A stretch of DNA of 64,000 nt from Georhizobium profundi (GTDB lineage: Bacteria > Pseudomonadota > Alphaproteobacteria > Rhizobiales > Rhizobiaceae), in assembly GCF_003952725.1 (NCBI RefSeq), contig NZ_CP032509.1, positions 2,690,001-2,754,000 of the forward strand, written 5' to 3'. The first letter of the stretch is position 1. The number at the start of each line of letters is the position of its first letter. Positions 9,344 through 18,541 of this stretch are shown in pieces. Under the pieces are notes generated by a model, which was not told the DNA's origin, did no database searches, and worked only from the letters and a program-made list of their open reading frames with translations. Both the position numbers and the translations under genes were made by a program.

Positions 9344-11293
9344 CTACCAGCCGCCCCCGCCACCACCGCCGCCACCGCCGCCCGAAAAGCCGCCGCCACC
9401 GGAAAATCCCGAGGACGATGACTTGGCCGGCGGTATTGCTGCGGAAAGGCTGCGCGAAATGTCATGCCCGACATCGCCGATGGAATCGGCGAATGAGCCG
9501 GGGGAGAAATCCCGCCCGGAGAACCAGTAAGGCACTGCCTGGCTCGCGGCGGCTGCACCGGCAGCCGTTGCCAGCCAGCGCTCGAACGCCTGACTCCAGG
9601 GCTTCTCCACGCCGAGCGCCACCGCATAGGGCAAGAGCGTCTCAAAATGGCGCGGCGACATGGTGGGCGCACCCTGCATGTTCATGCGCTCGGCTTCGGC
9701 CAGGGTAAGATATTGCTTCAGACCCGCGATGCCATCCTGCATGCGCGCGCCGATGGCGGTGGGAGCGCCCATCAGGAAAAAGAACACGCCATTCAGGAGA
9801 AAGATCGCGACAATTGCCCCAACGAGAAAACCGTTGAACTCGGTGAAGAAGAGCGCCCCGACAAGCCCGCTTCCGATCGTCAGCGCCGTCGATGCTATGA
9901 AGCCGAGGACGATGATGGACAGGATGCGCTGTGCGAGACTGCGCGACGAACGGAAAGCCTTGCCCATGCGCACCATGACGCTGGCAAGGATGATGCCGGG
10001 AATGGACGCCATGACGAGCGCAACAATGGCTTCCTGATTCATCCCACCGAACAGGAGGATGGTGAGCAGGCCGAGCACGGTCAGCGCGATGCCGCCCGCG
10101 GCATGGGGCCAGTTGTGGCGATAAAACTTGCCGCGGTGTTCGCTTTCGATGGCGCTGACAAACTTGCGCGAAAGGCTTTGAACGGCGGGTCCATTGGCGC
10201 GGTTCATGGGGAGAAAACTTCCCGGCTCGCCCAGGCCGACCAGAACCGCTCTTTCCCCGACCGGGAGCCTGCCATCGTCGCGCTGCTCGGTGCGCGTGAC
10301 GATGAGATCTCCGTCGAGATCACGCAGCGTGACGAAGCCCTTGACGGCGAGGTTGAGGATGGCAGCGGCAATGGCGGTGAAGCCGCCACCCGACAGGCCG
10401 CGATTGGCAATGTAGTTGACCATCGCCGGCGACGCGTTCTCGGGCGGATCCCAGCGCGGCACCACGACGCCGGCTGGCGGATCGCGGCCAACGCGGTTCC
10501 ATGCCCACAGATAGTAGGCGCCGATCAGAATGAGAAAGATGACTGCGAGGATGCTACCCGCATTGTCACGCCAGAACCAGGCGCGCTCCTGAGCGCTCCT
10601 TGGTGCTGCTATGGCTCCCTTGGAGATCTTGACCGCAATTGTCAGTCCCTCTTGCGGCTGCAGAACCTCTGTGGTGGCGAAGACCGCCCGGTTGTCAGCC
10701 AGCTGTTGCGACGTTGCCGCGCTGCCCGTCTCACCATAGCGGCCGGTAAAGACCGCAAGGTCTTCAATTGTGGCGCCGCTCGGCAAACTGACCTCGGCGG
10801 ATGCCGACAGGATCGGAAACAGCCAGCCATTGCCAGTGACGTTCCAATAGACCTCGTCATGCGTGTCGAAATAGCGGATCTGGCGGTCGGTCTCGTACCG
10901 GATTTCATAGGTGTGGATGCCGGGAGGCACCATGCTATCGGCGTCGCCGATATAAACGCGGGCGATGCCGCTGCTTTCTTCCACCCGGAATGGCTCGTCG
11001 GCGCCGTCGCGCGTGACGCTTGAAACATCGAAGCCGACGTCCCGGAGACGGCCGGAAGCATCTTCCATACGCAGGGGAAAATCCCGGTAGATGCCCCGGC
11101 GGATCAGATCGCCTTCCGCGCGGACCCGAATGGTTTCGACGACGGACAGAACGCCATCCGCCGCCACGTCGATTTCAGCAACGAAGGCGATGATCTCCTC
11201 GCGCGCACTGGCGGCAAGCGGCATCAAGGCCAGCGTGAACGCTACGCAGAAAGCGGCAACCAGCCGATGCAGATGGAAGGGCTTCGCGATCAT
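9344..11293 (-). CDS. DUF2207 membrane protein with glycine-rich C-terminus
   Basis: The 649-residue product begins with a Sec signal peptide (to about residue 30, ending ASA) followed by a large extracytoplasmic DUF2207-type domain with RRGIYRDFP. A transmembrane segment near 250 leads to a cytoplasmic stretch, then several hydrophobic helices around 400-520. It ends in an extreme glycine tail (FSGGGGFSGGGG and a run of about ten G before W), a known feature of this family. The gene follows lemA by 24 bp on the same strand. LemA/DUF2207 pairs are widespread; their biochemical role is not established. Confidence 0.85.
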   Translation of the reverse strand: MIAKPFHLHRLVAAFCVAFTLALMPLAASAREEIIAFVAEIDVAADGVLSVVETIRVRAEGDLIRRGIYRDFPLRMEDASGRLRDVGFDVSSVTRDGADEPFRVEESSGIARVYIGDADSMVPPGIHTYEIRYETDRQIRYFDTHDEVYWNVTGNGWLFPILSASAEVSLPSGATIEDLAVFTGRYGETGSAATSQQLADNRAVFATTEVLQPQEGLTIAVKISKGAIAAPRSAQERAWFWRDNAGSILAVIFLILIGAYYLWAWNRVGRDPPAGVVVPRWDPPENASPAMVNYIANRGLSGGGFTAIAAAILNLAVKGFVTLRDLDGDLIVTRTEQRDDGRLPVGERAVLVGLGEPGSFLPMNRANGPAVQSLSRKFVSAIESEHRGKFYRHNWPHAAGGIALTVLGLLTILLFGGMNQEAIVALVMASIPGIILASVMVRMGKAFRSSRSLAQRILSIIVLGFIASTALTIGSGLVGALFFTEFNGFLVGAIVAIFLLNGVFFFLMGAPTAIGARMQDGIAGLKQYLTLAEAERMNMQGAPTMSPRHFETLLPYAVALGVEKPWSQAFERWLATAAGAAAASQAVPYWFSGRDFSPGSFADSIGDVGHDISRSLSAAIPPAKSSSSGFSGGGGFSGGGGGGGGGGGW

Positions 11294-11317
11294 GCTGTCG
11301 ACGGCTCGCTGGCTATT

Positions 11318-11884
11318 TCAGGAAAAGGCGACTTTCGGAACGATCCGATCGGCCGGATCGTCGATCTCGAAATATTCGGCCTTTTCAAAGCCGAACATGT
11401 TCGCCACGATGTTGGACGGCACGCTTTCGACCTTGATGTTCAAGTCCCGCGCAGCACCATTGTAATAGCGCCGGGACATCTGGATCTCGCCTTCGAGTGT
11501 TTCGAGCGAGGTCTGCAACTGGCTGAAATTCGTGCTGGCCTTCAGGTCCGGATAGGATTCGGCAACGGCGATCAGGCGACCGAGTGCCTGGCTCAGCAAT
11601 CCTTCGGCAGCCGCCCTGCCCTTGACGTCGTCGGCGGGCACCGCCTGGGCGCGCGCACGCATTTCAGTGACTTCGCGCAGCGTGTTGGCTTCGTGATCGG
11701 TGTAGCCACGGACCGTTTCGACCAGGTTCGGAATGAGATCGGCCCGGCGCTTAAGCTGCACGTCGATGCCGCTCCATGCCTCCTGAACGAGTTGTCTTGC
11801 CCGCACCAACCCGTTATAGACGGCGATGCCGTAGAGGATCAGCGCGACGACAATCACGCCGATGACGATGCCAGTCATGCCCAT
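11318..11884 (-). CDS. lemA: LemA family protein
   Basis: The 188-residue product has one N-terminal membrane segment (residues 5-24) and the LemA core: YNGLVRARQLVQEAWSGIDVQLKRRADLIPNLVETV, then FSQLQTSLETLEGEIQMSRRYYN and a C-terminal FGFEKAEYFEID. The core is a long helical bundle placed outside the cytoplasm by the N-terminal anchor. The ATG follows GAAAGG. It is the first gene of a two-gene unit with the DUF2207 protein. LemA proteins have been linked to envelope functions, but no biochemical activity is known. Confidence 0.93.
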   Translation of the reverse strand: MGMTGIVIGVIVVALILYGIAVYNGLVRARQLVQEAWSGIDVQLKRRADLIPNLVETVRGYTDHEANTLREVTEMRARAQAVPADDVKGRAAAEGLLSQALGRLIAVAESYPDLKASTNFSQLQTSLETLEGEIQMSRRYYNGAARDLNIKVESVPSNIVANMFGFEKAEYFEIDDPADRIVPKVAFS

Positions 11885-12030
11885 TTCAGCCTTTCCCGTT
11901 TCGAATGCCGGACCCTAGCCGCTTCGTGCGGACTTGTCATGATGGACCGAGCTGTTGGCAAACGGCGCTTCAAATGCCGTCGCAAACCGGCTAGGCCTCA
12001 TCGCGTGGACTGATCGAGCGGAGACCTGTC

Positions 12031-12267
12031 ATGCGCTGTTTTTTCGTTGAATTCCAATGCCAGCTCGGCAAGGCCTATCAGGTGGCGGCGGAAATCGCCG
12101 CGCGCGAAATCGCGTCCGAGATCTATTCCGTCAGCGGCCAGTACGATCTTCTCGTCAAATTCTATGTCGAGGACGCAGTCGACATCGGCCACTTCGTGGC
12201 TGAGAACCTGCACACGATCGAGGGGGTGCAGCGCACCCACACGGTGCTGACCTTCAAGGCTTTCTAG
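12031..12267 (+). CDS. Stand-alone Lrp/AsnC-type RAM (ligand-binding) domain protein
   Basis: The 78-residue product matches the C-terminal ligand-binding half of Lrp/AsnC regulators: a beta-alpha-beta-beta-alpha-beta pattern with EIYSVSGQYDLLVKFY and GVQRTHTVLTFKAF. It has no DNA-binding helix-turn-helix and no room for one. Such single-domain proteins usually oligomerise and may bind amino acids or modulate full-length Lrp members; neither is shown here. The gene lies between the divergent lemA and the convergent mscS-like gene. A GAGCGGAGACC stretch precedes the ATG. Confidence 0.88.
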   Translation: MRCFFVEFQCQLGKAYQVAAEIAAREIASEIYSVSGQYDLLVKFYVEDAVDIGHFVAENLHTIEGVQRTHTVLTFKAF

Positions 12268-12297
12268 CCGCAACGCCGATTGCCTGCATTCGCACCG

Positions 12298-14706
12298 TCA
12301 AGTTTCCTCGTCATCATCAGGGACGTCGTCGCGGATAACCCGACGGCGTCGACGTTTCGCGGGCGCGGAGGTGGTTGACGCAGGCAATGCCGCCTCGCTC
12401 CCCGGATCGACGATGCGCTCTTCTGCCGGCTGCGCCGCCGCGGCGAGCACTTCCTGCCCTGTCGAGGCTGCTGCATCGACCTGAATGTGCGCCGCCGGCG
12501 CCTTGCCGTGTTTGTCGACGCCGAAGAAGAGTGTCTGATGGGGGAACGGGATTTCGATGTCGTGTTCGTCGAAGACGCGCTTGACGGCTGCATTGTAGGC
12601 GCGGCCGACACCCCACTGCGTGCCGGGCTTCGTCTTGATGCGGGCACGCACCGTAACGGCGCTGTCGCCCAGCAGCGTCACGCCGAACCATTCCAGATCA
12701 CCGATGATGTTGGCGGCGATGGCAGGATCTTGCTTGATGAGCGCAAACGCCTCTTCCATCGCCCGGTGTGCATCCTCGACATCCTCGCGGTAGGCGATGC
12801 CGATATTGGCAACATGATAGCCGTAGTCACGAACGAAGTTGGTGACCATGTCGACCGAGGAGAACGGGATGATATGGTACCCGGCCTCCAGGTCGCGCAG
12901 GCTGACAGAGCGGATCGTCAAGCGTTCCACGGTGCCCGTAGTGCCGCCGACCGTGATGACGTCGCCGACGTTGATGGCGTTCTCAAGCTGGATGAAGACG
13001 CCGGTGATGATGTCCTGCACCAGCTTTTGCGCGCCGAAACCGATGGCGAGGCCCAGAACACCGGCCGACGCGATCAACGGCGCGATATTGATGCCGATCT
13101 CCGAGAGCGCGAACATCACGCCGATCACAAGAATTGCGATTGTCGCTGCGTTGCGCAGCAGGCTGAGCAGCGTCTGCTCGCGTGACGTCGCCGGCCGACC
13201 GAAGTCGGGGTTGAGGCGATAATCGACCCAGGAGTTCAACGCGAGCCAAGCAGCAAACGCGAAGATCAGGATGAAGAACACGGAAATGATCGCGGCCGTG
13301 GTGCGCACGCCCACCTGGCTTTGCATCCATCCCTGCAGATCGAAGAAATTGATCGTGTCGAGGACGAACAGCAGGACCGCAAGGAAAATCAGGCCGCGGA
13401 TCACCGTCAGCAGCTTCGGAACAAAGGCGTTGAGGCGGCGCTCGAGGAGCGGCAGGCGCTGATTGAGGCGCTCCGGCAGACTGATGCCGCGCGCGATCGC
13501 CCGTGCAATCCAGTTGGAGACCATGAAGCCGATGATGACGGCAATCAGGATCTGACCGCTGGCGGCAAGAATGCTCAGCAACACCCCGGCTGGACTTGCC
13601 AGCACGATGACGAACAGGAACGCTAGATAGAGCAGCACCGGCCAGTGCCAGCGATGCGCCAGGAAACGCACGTGTCGGCTACGCGGCTGATCCTCTGGCG
13701 TATCAAGCAGCCAGCGGGACACGCGCAGACGGTTCGACAGGGTCATGCCGATGGCGATGAGCACCGCGATCAGCGCCACCAGCGCGGAAATCGCCTGGCC
13801 GGCCGCCAGGGAGACACTCTGGTTGAAGATCGGCAAGAGCAACAGCTGTCCGTAGCCGAGGATCGAGATGATCCATGTGAATCCGCGGTTCATACGCTTT
13901 GCGGCATCGTCGGAAACCGGCAGCAGCCGCAATTGCGGTGCGGATGGGGACAGCACGATGCGCAGGATCACTTTCGCGAGTTCGACGATCAGGAACGCGT
14001 TGAGATAGAGCGTCTGACGAAGACCGATCGTGCCCATTTCCCCGAAGAAGGTGAGCGCGATGATGTAGCCTGCCGCCCAGGCGACGATGACGACAAACGC
14101 ATCCAGCAAGGCCGACACGACGATGAACACGATCCGCTGCAACAACGTCGCAGAGGTCGATTTCATCCCCATGGATCGATAGTAGCCCTTAGCGAAGCTG
14201 CGCAGCGCGACGAAGAGCGCGTAGGTTGCGATGATCACCAGAGCGAGGTCGCGCAGCGCCTGCCACAAAACGTCGATCTGATCGGGATCGAGCGCGGAGA
14301 ACATGCGCGGTGCCGCGGACAATTGATTGGCAAAGGCCGCGGCAGAGCCGGCAGCGCTTTCTGCAAAGAACCGCGTTGTCTCCGCGATTCGCCGCCCGAG
14401 CGACGTTTCCGATGTGCCGAACAGGGCTTCGTCGATCGTTTCGACCGGACCGGGTTCGATTTCTCCGGCGACCGCTTCCAGTTCTTCCAGAAGTCGATTT
14501 CGGCTCTCGTCGTTGCGCAGCGCTTCGATCAGAAGCAGGAGTTCGGGAGACGCACCCTGCGTCGTTTCCTCAGTCGCGGGCTCGGCATCCTGCGCGGCAA
14601 CGGGCAACAGACCCGCCGCGCCGAATGTCACGACGAGAAGAAGAACAGAAAGGCAGGTTTTCAGAAATCGGAAGGATTGGAAGACAGTGGTTCTAGGCTC
14701 AAACAT
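12298..14706 (-). CDS. MscS family mechanosensitive ion channel, large form
   Basis: This 802-residue protein is much longer than MscS (about 286). It has a signal peptide (to about residue 39), a periplasmic stretch rich in acidic residues, roughly ten hydrophobic segments between residues 150 and 530, and the MscS pore and beta domain in the last third, seen as GLAIGFGAQKLVQDIITGVF and NVGDVITVGGTTGTVERL. A polar tail ends RRRRRVIRDDVPDDDEET. Large MscS proteins (YbdG/MscM-like or MscK-like) release solutes on osmotic downshock. It is transcribed alone and convergent with the RAM-domain gene. Confidence 0.9.
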   Translation of the reverse strand: MFEPRTTVFQSFRFLKTCLSVLLLVVTFGAAGLLPVAAQDAEPATEETTQGASPELLLLIEALRNDESRNRLLEELEAVAGEIEPGPVETIDEALFGTSETSLGRRIAETTRFFAESAAGSAAAFANQLSAAPRMFSALDPDQIDVLWQALRDLALVIIATYALFVALRSFAKGYYRSMGMKSTSATLLQRIVFIVVSALLDAFVVIVAWAAGYIIALTFFGEMGTIGLRQTLYLNAFLIVELAKVILRIVLSPSAPQLRLLPVSDDAAKRMNRGFTWIISILGYGQLLLLPIFNQSVSLAAGQAISALVALIAVLIAIGMTLSNRLRVSRWLLDTPEDQPRSRHVRFLAHRWHWPVLLYLAFLFVIVLASPAGVLLSILAASGQILIAVIIGFMVSNWIARAIARGISLPERLNQRLPLLERRLNAFVPKLLTVIRGLIFLAVLLFVLDTINFFDLQGWMQSQVGVRTTAAIISVFFILIFAFAAWLALNSWVDYRLNPDFGRPATSREQTLLSLLRNAATIAILVIGVMFALSEIGINIAPLIASAGVLGLAIGFGAQKLVQDIITGVFIQLENAINVGDVITVGGTTGTVERLTIRSVSLRDLEAGYHIIPFSSVDMVTNFVRDYGYHVANIGIAYREDVEDAHRAMEEAFALIKQDPAIAANIIGDLEWFGVTLLGDSAVTVRARIKTKPGTQWGVGRAYNAAVKRVFDEHDIEIPFPHQTLFFGVDKHGKAPAAHIQVDAAASTGQEVLAAAAQPAEERIVDPGSEAALPASTTSAPAKRRRRRVIRDDVPDDDEET

Positions 14707-14838
14707 CGAGACGTCGCTCTTATTCTTGTTGTCCGGCGCTCACCACGGATCACCCCACGCGCAATCCTTGGTTCGACGGTTCATCTGCGCTGCCCGAAGC
14801 GCTCCACGGGTCAGGTTCTACCAGACGAGGCCATGACA

Positions 14839-15765
14839 TCAACCCGTCGCGGACAGCACATCGCCGTTCGCCATGTCCGGATCAGGCAGGAAGCCATCTC
14901 TGGCGGCTGCCACCTCCTCCATGACGAAATCGCTGACGGCCTTGACGCGCGCCACGCCGCGCGCGTTCTCATGGTAGACGATCCAGTAGGCTCGCTTGAA
15001 GATGTGCCCGCGCAAGACGTGAACAAAATCGGGATCATGCCTGGCGGTGAAATCATGCAGGATGCCGATGCCGGCGCCCGAGCGCACCGCTTCCGCCTGA
15101 CCGACGGCGCTCGATATCTCGAAAGTCGCCCGCACGTCGCGCGGCAGCTCTTCGGCAAAGTTCAGCACACGCGAAAAGACCAGGTCCTCAACATATCCGA
15201 TCAGCCGATGCTGTCTCAGCTCCTCGATCGCTTGGGGTATGCCGTGCTCGGCGACGTATCCGCGGGAGGCGTAGAAGCCGAGGGAATAATCGACGAGCTT
15301 GCGCGCGACGACCCTGCCCTGGTCGGGTCGCTCGACGGTGATCGCGATATCGGCTTCACGGCGGGACAAGGAGAACACGCGGGGCACTGGCACGAGTTGC
15401 AGATGCAGTCCCGGATAGCGCGTCAACAGCCGACCGAGGCGCGGCGCCAGGAATGAAATGCCGAAGCCATCCGGCGCTCCGATGCGGACGGTTCCAGACA
15501 AGGCTGCATCCTGGCCCAAGAAGCCCGCCTGGGCGGTGAGCATGGCGGCCTCCATGCGTTCCGCGGCTTCGACGAAGGCTTCGCCCTCGCCCGTGAGTTC
15601 ACAGCCATTGGTTCGGCGCAGGACCAACCGTGCTCCCAGCGCCTTCTCAAGCGCCGTCAACCGGCGGCTGACGGTGGCGTGATTGATTCCGAGCGTGCGG
15701 GCGGCCGACAAGATCTGGCCGCGGCGCGCGACCGCCAGGAATATACGCACGTCGTCCCAGTTCAC
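14839..15765 (-). CDS. LysR family transcriptional regulator, probable mmsA regulator
   Basis: The 308-residue length is typical for LysR. The N-terminal winged helix-turn-helix reads RGQILSAARTLGINHATVSR, followed by the usual linker helix and a two-lobed effector domain (from about residue 90, starting TVRIGAPDGFG). The GTG start is chosen because AAGGAGG lies six bases upstream and the product then begins VNWDDVRIFLAVAR, the family opening. The gene is divergent from mmsA, and a LysR-type dyad (15825-15841) lies in the shared region. It probably controls mmsA and itself. The effector is unknown. Confidence 0.9.
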   Translation of the reverse strand: MNWDDVRIFLAVARRGQILSAARTLGINHATVSRRLTALEKALGARLVLRRTNGCELTGEGEAFVEAAERMEAAMLTAQAGFLGQDAALSGTVRIGAPDGFGISFLAPRLGRLLTRYPGLHLQLVPVPRVFSLSRREADIAITVERPDQGRVVARKLVDYSLGFYASRGYVAEHGIPQAIEELRQHRLIGYVEDLVFSRVLNFAEELPRDVRATFEISSAVGQAEAVRSGAGIGILHDFTARHDPDFVHVLRGHIFKRAYWIVYHENARGVARVKAVSDFVMEEVAAARDGFLPDPDMANGDVLSATG

Positions 15766-15824
15766 GGGAAGCCTCCTTCGAATATTGCACAACCGATCCG
15801 GTTTCAGCGCTGTTGTTATGCCGA

Positions 15825-15841
15825 ATTTATAGTGCACTAAT
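15825..15841. promoter_or_regulatory. LysR-type operator, ATT-N11-AAT dyad
   Basis: The stretch reads ATT, eleven bases, AAT, which is the T-N11-A LysR box with dyad ends; inside it is a perfect TAGTGCACTA palindrome. It lies between the divergent LysR gene and mmsA, 44 bp before the mmsA start. Binding by the adjacent regulator is inferred. Confidence 0.55.
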
Positions 15842-15884
15842 GCGCGCAGAATTCACCAGTGCAATGGCGATAGTGGAGGAACAC

Positions 15885-17384
15885 ATGCGGGAAATCGGTC
15901 ATTTCATCGGCGGCGAGCACGTCGGCGCATCCGCCGGCCGCAGCGGTCAGGTCTTCAACCCGGCAACGGGCGAAGTCGATGCGACTGTGGCGCTCGCCTC
16001 AAAAGAGGATCTCGCAAGCGCGGTCGAGAACGCCAAGAAGGCGCAGCCGGCCTGGGCTGCGACAAACCCACAACGGCGCGCCCGCGTTCTGATGAAGTTC
16101 GTCGACCTGCTCCACCGCGACATGGACAAGCTTGCTGAAATGCTGTCGCGCGAGCATGGCAAGACGATCCCGGATGCCAAGGGCGATATCATCCGCGGGC
16201 TGGAAGTGGCTGAATTCTGCATCGGCGCGCCGCATCTTCTGAAGGGCGAGTACACCGAAGGCGCCGGTCCGGGCATTGATCTCTATTCGATGCGCCAGCC
16301 GCTCGGCGTTGTGGCCGGCATCACACCGTTCAATTTTCCCGCAATGATTCCGATGTGGAAGTTCTGCCCGGCCATCGCAGCAGGCAACGCTTTCATTCTC
16401 AAGCCCTCCGAGCGCGATCCGTCTGTTCCGATGATGCTTGCCGAACTCATGCTGGAAGCCGGTCTCCCCGCCGGCATCCTCAACGTCGTCAATGGCGACA
16501 AGGAAGCTGTCGACGCGATTCTCGATCATCCGGACATCATGGCGATCGGCTTCGTCGGCTCCACGCCAATCGCCGAATACATCTATGGCCGCGGCTGCTC
16601 CAACGGCAAACGCGTCCAGTGCTTCGGCGGCGCCAAGAACCACATGATCATCATGCCCGATGCCGATCTCGACCAGGCGGCAAACGCCCTTATCGGGGCG
16701 GGATACGGTGCGGCGGGCGAGCGCTGCATGGCCGTCTCGGTGGCCGTTCCCGTCGGCCAGGAAACGGCGGATCGTCTGATCGAGAAGCTCACGCCGATGG
16801 TCGAAGCGCTGAAGATCGGTCCCTACACCGGTGGCGACGATGTCGATTTCGGGCCGCTCGTGACCAAGGAAGCGCGCGAACGCGTGCTCGGCCTCGTCAA
16901 TTCGGGCGTGGACGCGGGTGCAAAGCTCGTCGTCGATGGCCGCGACTTCAAGCTTCAAGGCTATGAGAACGGCAATTTCATCGGCGGCTGCCTGTTCGAC
17001 CATGTCACGACGGACATGGACATTTATCGCCAGGAAATCTTCGGTCCCGTGCTCTCGGTCGTCCGCGCCAAGAACTACGAGGACGCGATCCGTCTGCCCA
17101 TGGAGCATGAATATGGCAACGGCGTTGCGATCTTCACCCGCGACGGCGATGCGGCGCGCGATTTCGTCAGCCGCATCAATGTGGGCATGGTGGGTGTCAA
17201 CGTTCCGATCCCCGTGCCGCTCGCCTACCACACCTTCGGTGGCTGGAAACGTTCGGGCTTCGGCGATCTCAACCAGCACGGACCGGACGCGTTCCGCTTC
17301 TATACGCGCACCAAGACGGTGACGCAGCGCTGGCCCTCAGGCATCAAGGATGGCGCTGAATTCGTCATCCCGACGATGGGCTGA
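15885..17384 (+). CDS. mmsA: Methylmalonate-semialdehyde dehydrogenase (CoA-acylating)
   Basis: MmsA converts (methyl)malonate semialdehyde, NAD+ and CoA to propionyl- or acetyl-CoA in valine and myo-inositol catabolism. The 499-residue protein has the aldehyde dehydrogenase layout: ITPFNFPAMIPMWKF near residue 148, the glycine motif FVGSTPIAEYIY near 223, and catalytic cysteine in GAAGERCMA near 284. A glutamate-to-asparagine change in the usual base region (GGAKNHMI) is typical of MMSDH and separates it from general ALDH. The ATG at 15885 follows GTGGAGG. Genes for the preceding steps of valine degradation lie at 18.8-21.8 kb on the other strand. Confidence 0.95.
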   Translation: MREIGHFIGGEHVGASAGRSGQVFNPATGEVDATVALASKEDLASAVENAKKAQPAWAATNPQRRARVLMKFVDLLHRDMDKLAEMLSREHGKTIPDAKGDIIRGLEVAEFCIGAPHLLKGEYTEGAGPGIDLYSMRQPLGVVAGITPFNFPAMIPMWKFCPAIAAGNAFILKPSERDPSVPMMLAELMLEAGLPAGILNVVNGDKEAVDAILDHPDIMAIGFVGSTPIAEYIYGRGCSNGKRVQCFGGAKNHMIIMPDADLDQAANALIGAGYGAAGERCMAVSVAVPVGQETADRLIEKLTPMVEALKIGPYTGGDDVDFGPLVTKEARERVLGLVNSGVDAGAKLVVDGRDFKLQGYENGNFIGGCLFDHVTTDMDIYRQEIFGPVLSVVRAKNYEDAIRLPMEHEYGNGVAIFTRDGDAARDFVSRINVGMVGVNVPIPVPLAYHTFGGWKRSGFGDLNQHGPDAFRFYTRTKTVTQRWPSGIKDGAEFVIPTMG

Positions 17385-17393
17385 CAGACCTCA

Positions 17394-17428
17394 AGAAGAA
17401 CGCCGGGCAGCTCGTCCGGCGTTCTTCT
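17394..17428. terminator. Bidirectional terminator between mmsA and purU
   Basis: A 13-bp stem (AAGAACGCCGG paired with CCGGCGTTCTT, extended by one or two pairs) with a 9-base loop lies between the convergent stops of mmsA (17384) and purU (17433). The arm ends are A/G-rich and T/C-rich rather than a clean T-run, so termination strength is uncertain. Confidence 0.7.
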
Positions 17429-17432
17429 CACT

Positions 17433-18284
17433 TCAACCGAAGACGACCGTCTTGTGCCCGTTCAGCATGACACGGTTTTCCAGATGCATCTTGACCGCGC
17501 GGGCGAGCACGCGGCTTTCGATATCCCGCCCTGTCGCCACGAAATCATCGGCGCTCATCGCATGGGTGACGCGCTCGGTTTCCTGCTCGATGATCGGGCC
17601 CTCATCCAGATCCGGTGTCACATAATGCGCCGTCGCGCCGATCAGCTTCACGCCGCGCTCATGCGCCTGGTGATAGGGCTTGGCACCCTTGAAGGACGGC
17701 AGGAAAGAGTGGTGAATGTTGATGACCTTGCCGAACAGCCGCTTTGAGAGATTGTCCGACAGCACCTGCATGTAGCGGGCAAGCACGACGAGGTCGGCGC
17801 CCGATTCCTTCACCAGCGCAATCAGCTTCTCTTCCTGCTCGGTCTTGTTCTCTTTGTTCACCGGCCAGTGGTGATAGGGGATATTTTCGAGCTCCGCGGT
17901 GCGACGTGAGGTTTCGTGGTTCGACACGACGGCTACCACTTCCGCATCCAGCCAACCGACGCGGATCTGGTAGAGCAGATGCAAAAGCGCATGGTCGAAT
18001 TTCGAGACCATCACGATCATCTTCGGTCGGCGCGCCTGGTCGCTGATCGTGGTTTTCATATCGAAGCGATCGACAGCCGGCTTCAGAGCGCGCTCGATCT
18101 CGTCCTTCGTCATGGCATCCGGCGCATGGAAGGCAATGCGCATGAAGAACCTGCCGGTCACACGATCCCAAAACTGAGCGCTTTCCGCGATGTTCGAGCC
18201 GCTCGCCGCGAGTTCCGTCGTCACGGCCGCCACGATGCCGGGGCGATCGGTGCAGGAAAGGGTCAGGACGTAAGGATGAGTCAT
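17433..18284 (-). CDS. purU: Formyltetrahydrofolate deformylase
   Basis: PurU hydrolyses 10-formyl-THF to formate and THF, balancing the one-carbon pool. The 283-residue product has an N-terminal ACT domain (VLTLSCTDRPGIVAAVTTELAASGSNI, with ESAQFWD) and a C-terminal formyltransferase fold carrying INIHHSFLPSFKGAKPYHQAHERGVKLIGATAHYV and LDEGPIIEQ, with the Asn-His-Asp catalytic set. I chose the ATG that begins MTHPYVLTL; upstream in-frame starts would add non-homologous residues. Folate enzymes with a similar fold (Fmt) lack the ACT domain, which supports PurU. It is convergent with mmsA. Confidence 0.95.
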   Translation of the reverse strand: MTHPYVLTLSCTDRPGIVAAVTTELAASGSNIAESAQFWDRVTGRFFMRIAFHAPDAMTKDEIERALKPAVDRFDMKTTISDQARRPKMIVMVSKFDHALLHLLYQIRVGWLDAEVVAVVSNHETSRRTAELENIPYHHWPVNKENKTEQEEKLIALVKESGADLVVLARYMQVLSDNLSKRLFGKVINIHHSFLPSFKGAKPYHQAHERGVKLIGATAHYVTPDLDEGPIIEQETERVTHAMSADDFVATGRDIESRVLARAVKMHLENRVMLNGHKTVVFG

Positions 18285-18436
18285 CGCAATCTCGTTTGTT
18301 GTCGGGCTCTTTGCCAAGAAAAAGTGCTTGTTCATGGCCTTTAGCCGAGCACAAGCCCGCTGCACTGCTTCACATGGACACGCCATGTCTGATTCACGAC
18401 ATCGCGCGCCTTCTCCTCCGGTTGTCTAGCTCAAGA

Positions 18437-18463
18437 ATCCACAGGTTCAACTGACCTGTGGAT
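18437..18463. promoter_or_regulatory. Perfect inverted repeat, possible operator
   Basis: ATCCACAGGT, a 7-base spacer, then ACCTGTGGAT form perfect 10-bp arms. The repeat lies between the divergent purU and the 57-residue gene, 79 bp before the latter. There is no T-run, so it looks more like a protein-binding site than a terminator. The protein that binds it is unknown. Confidence 0.5.
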
Positions 18464-18541
18464 GATGAGAATCTCGACACAGTTCGGACTCGATTGATTC
18501 CTACCCCCGTGACCACTCGAAATGGATGAGGATGATCAGGA

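Noticed and set aside
18437..18463. Replication origin with DnaA boxes at the dyad
   Set aside because: The TCCACA cores do not match the full TTATCCACA box, only two are present, and no other origin genes are nearby.
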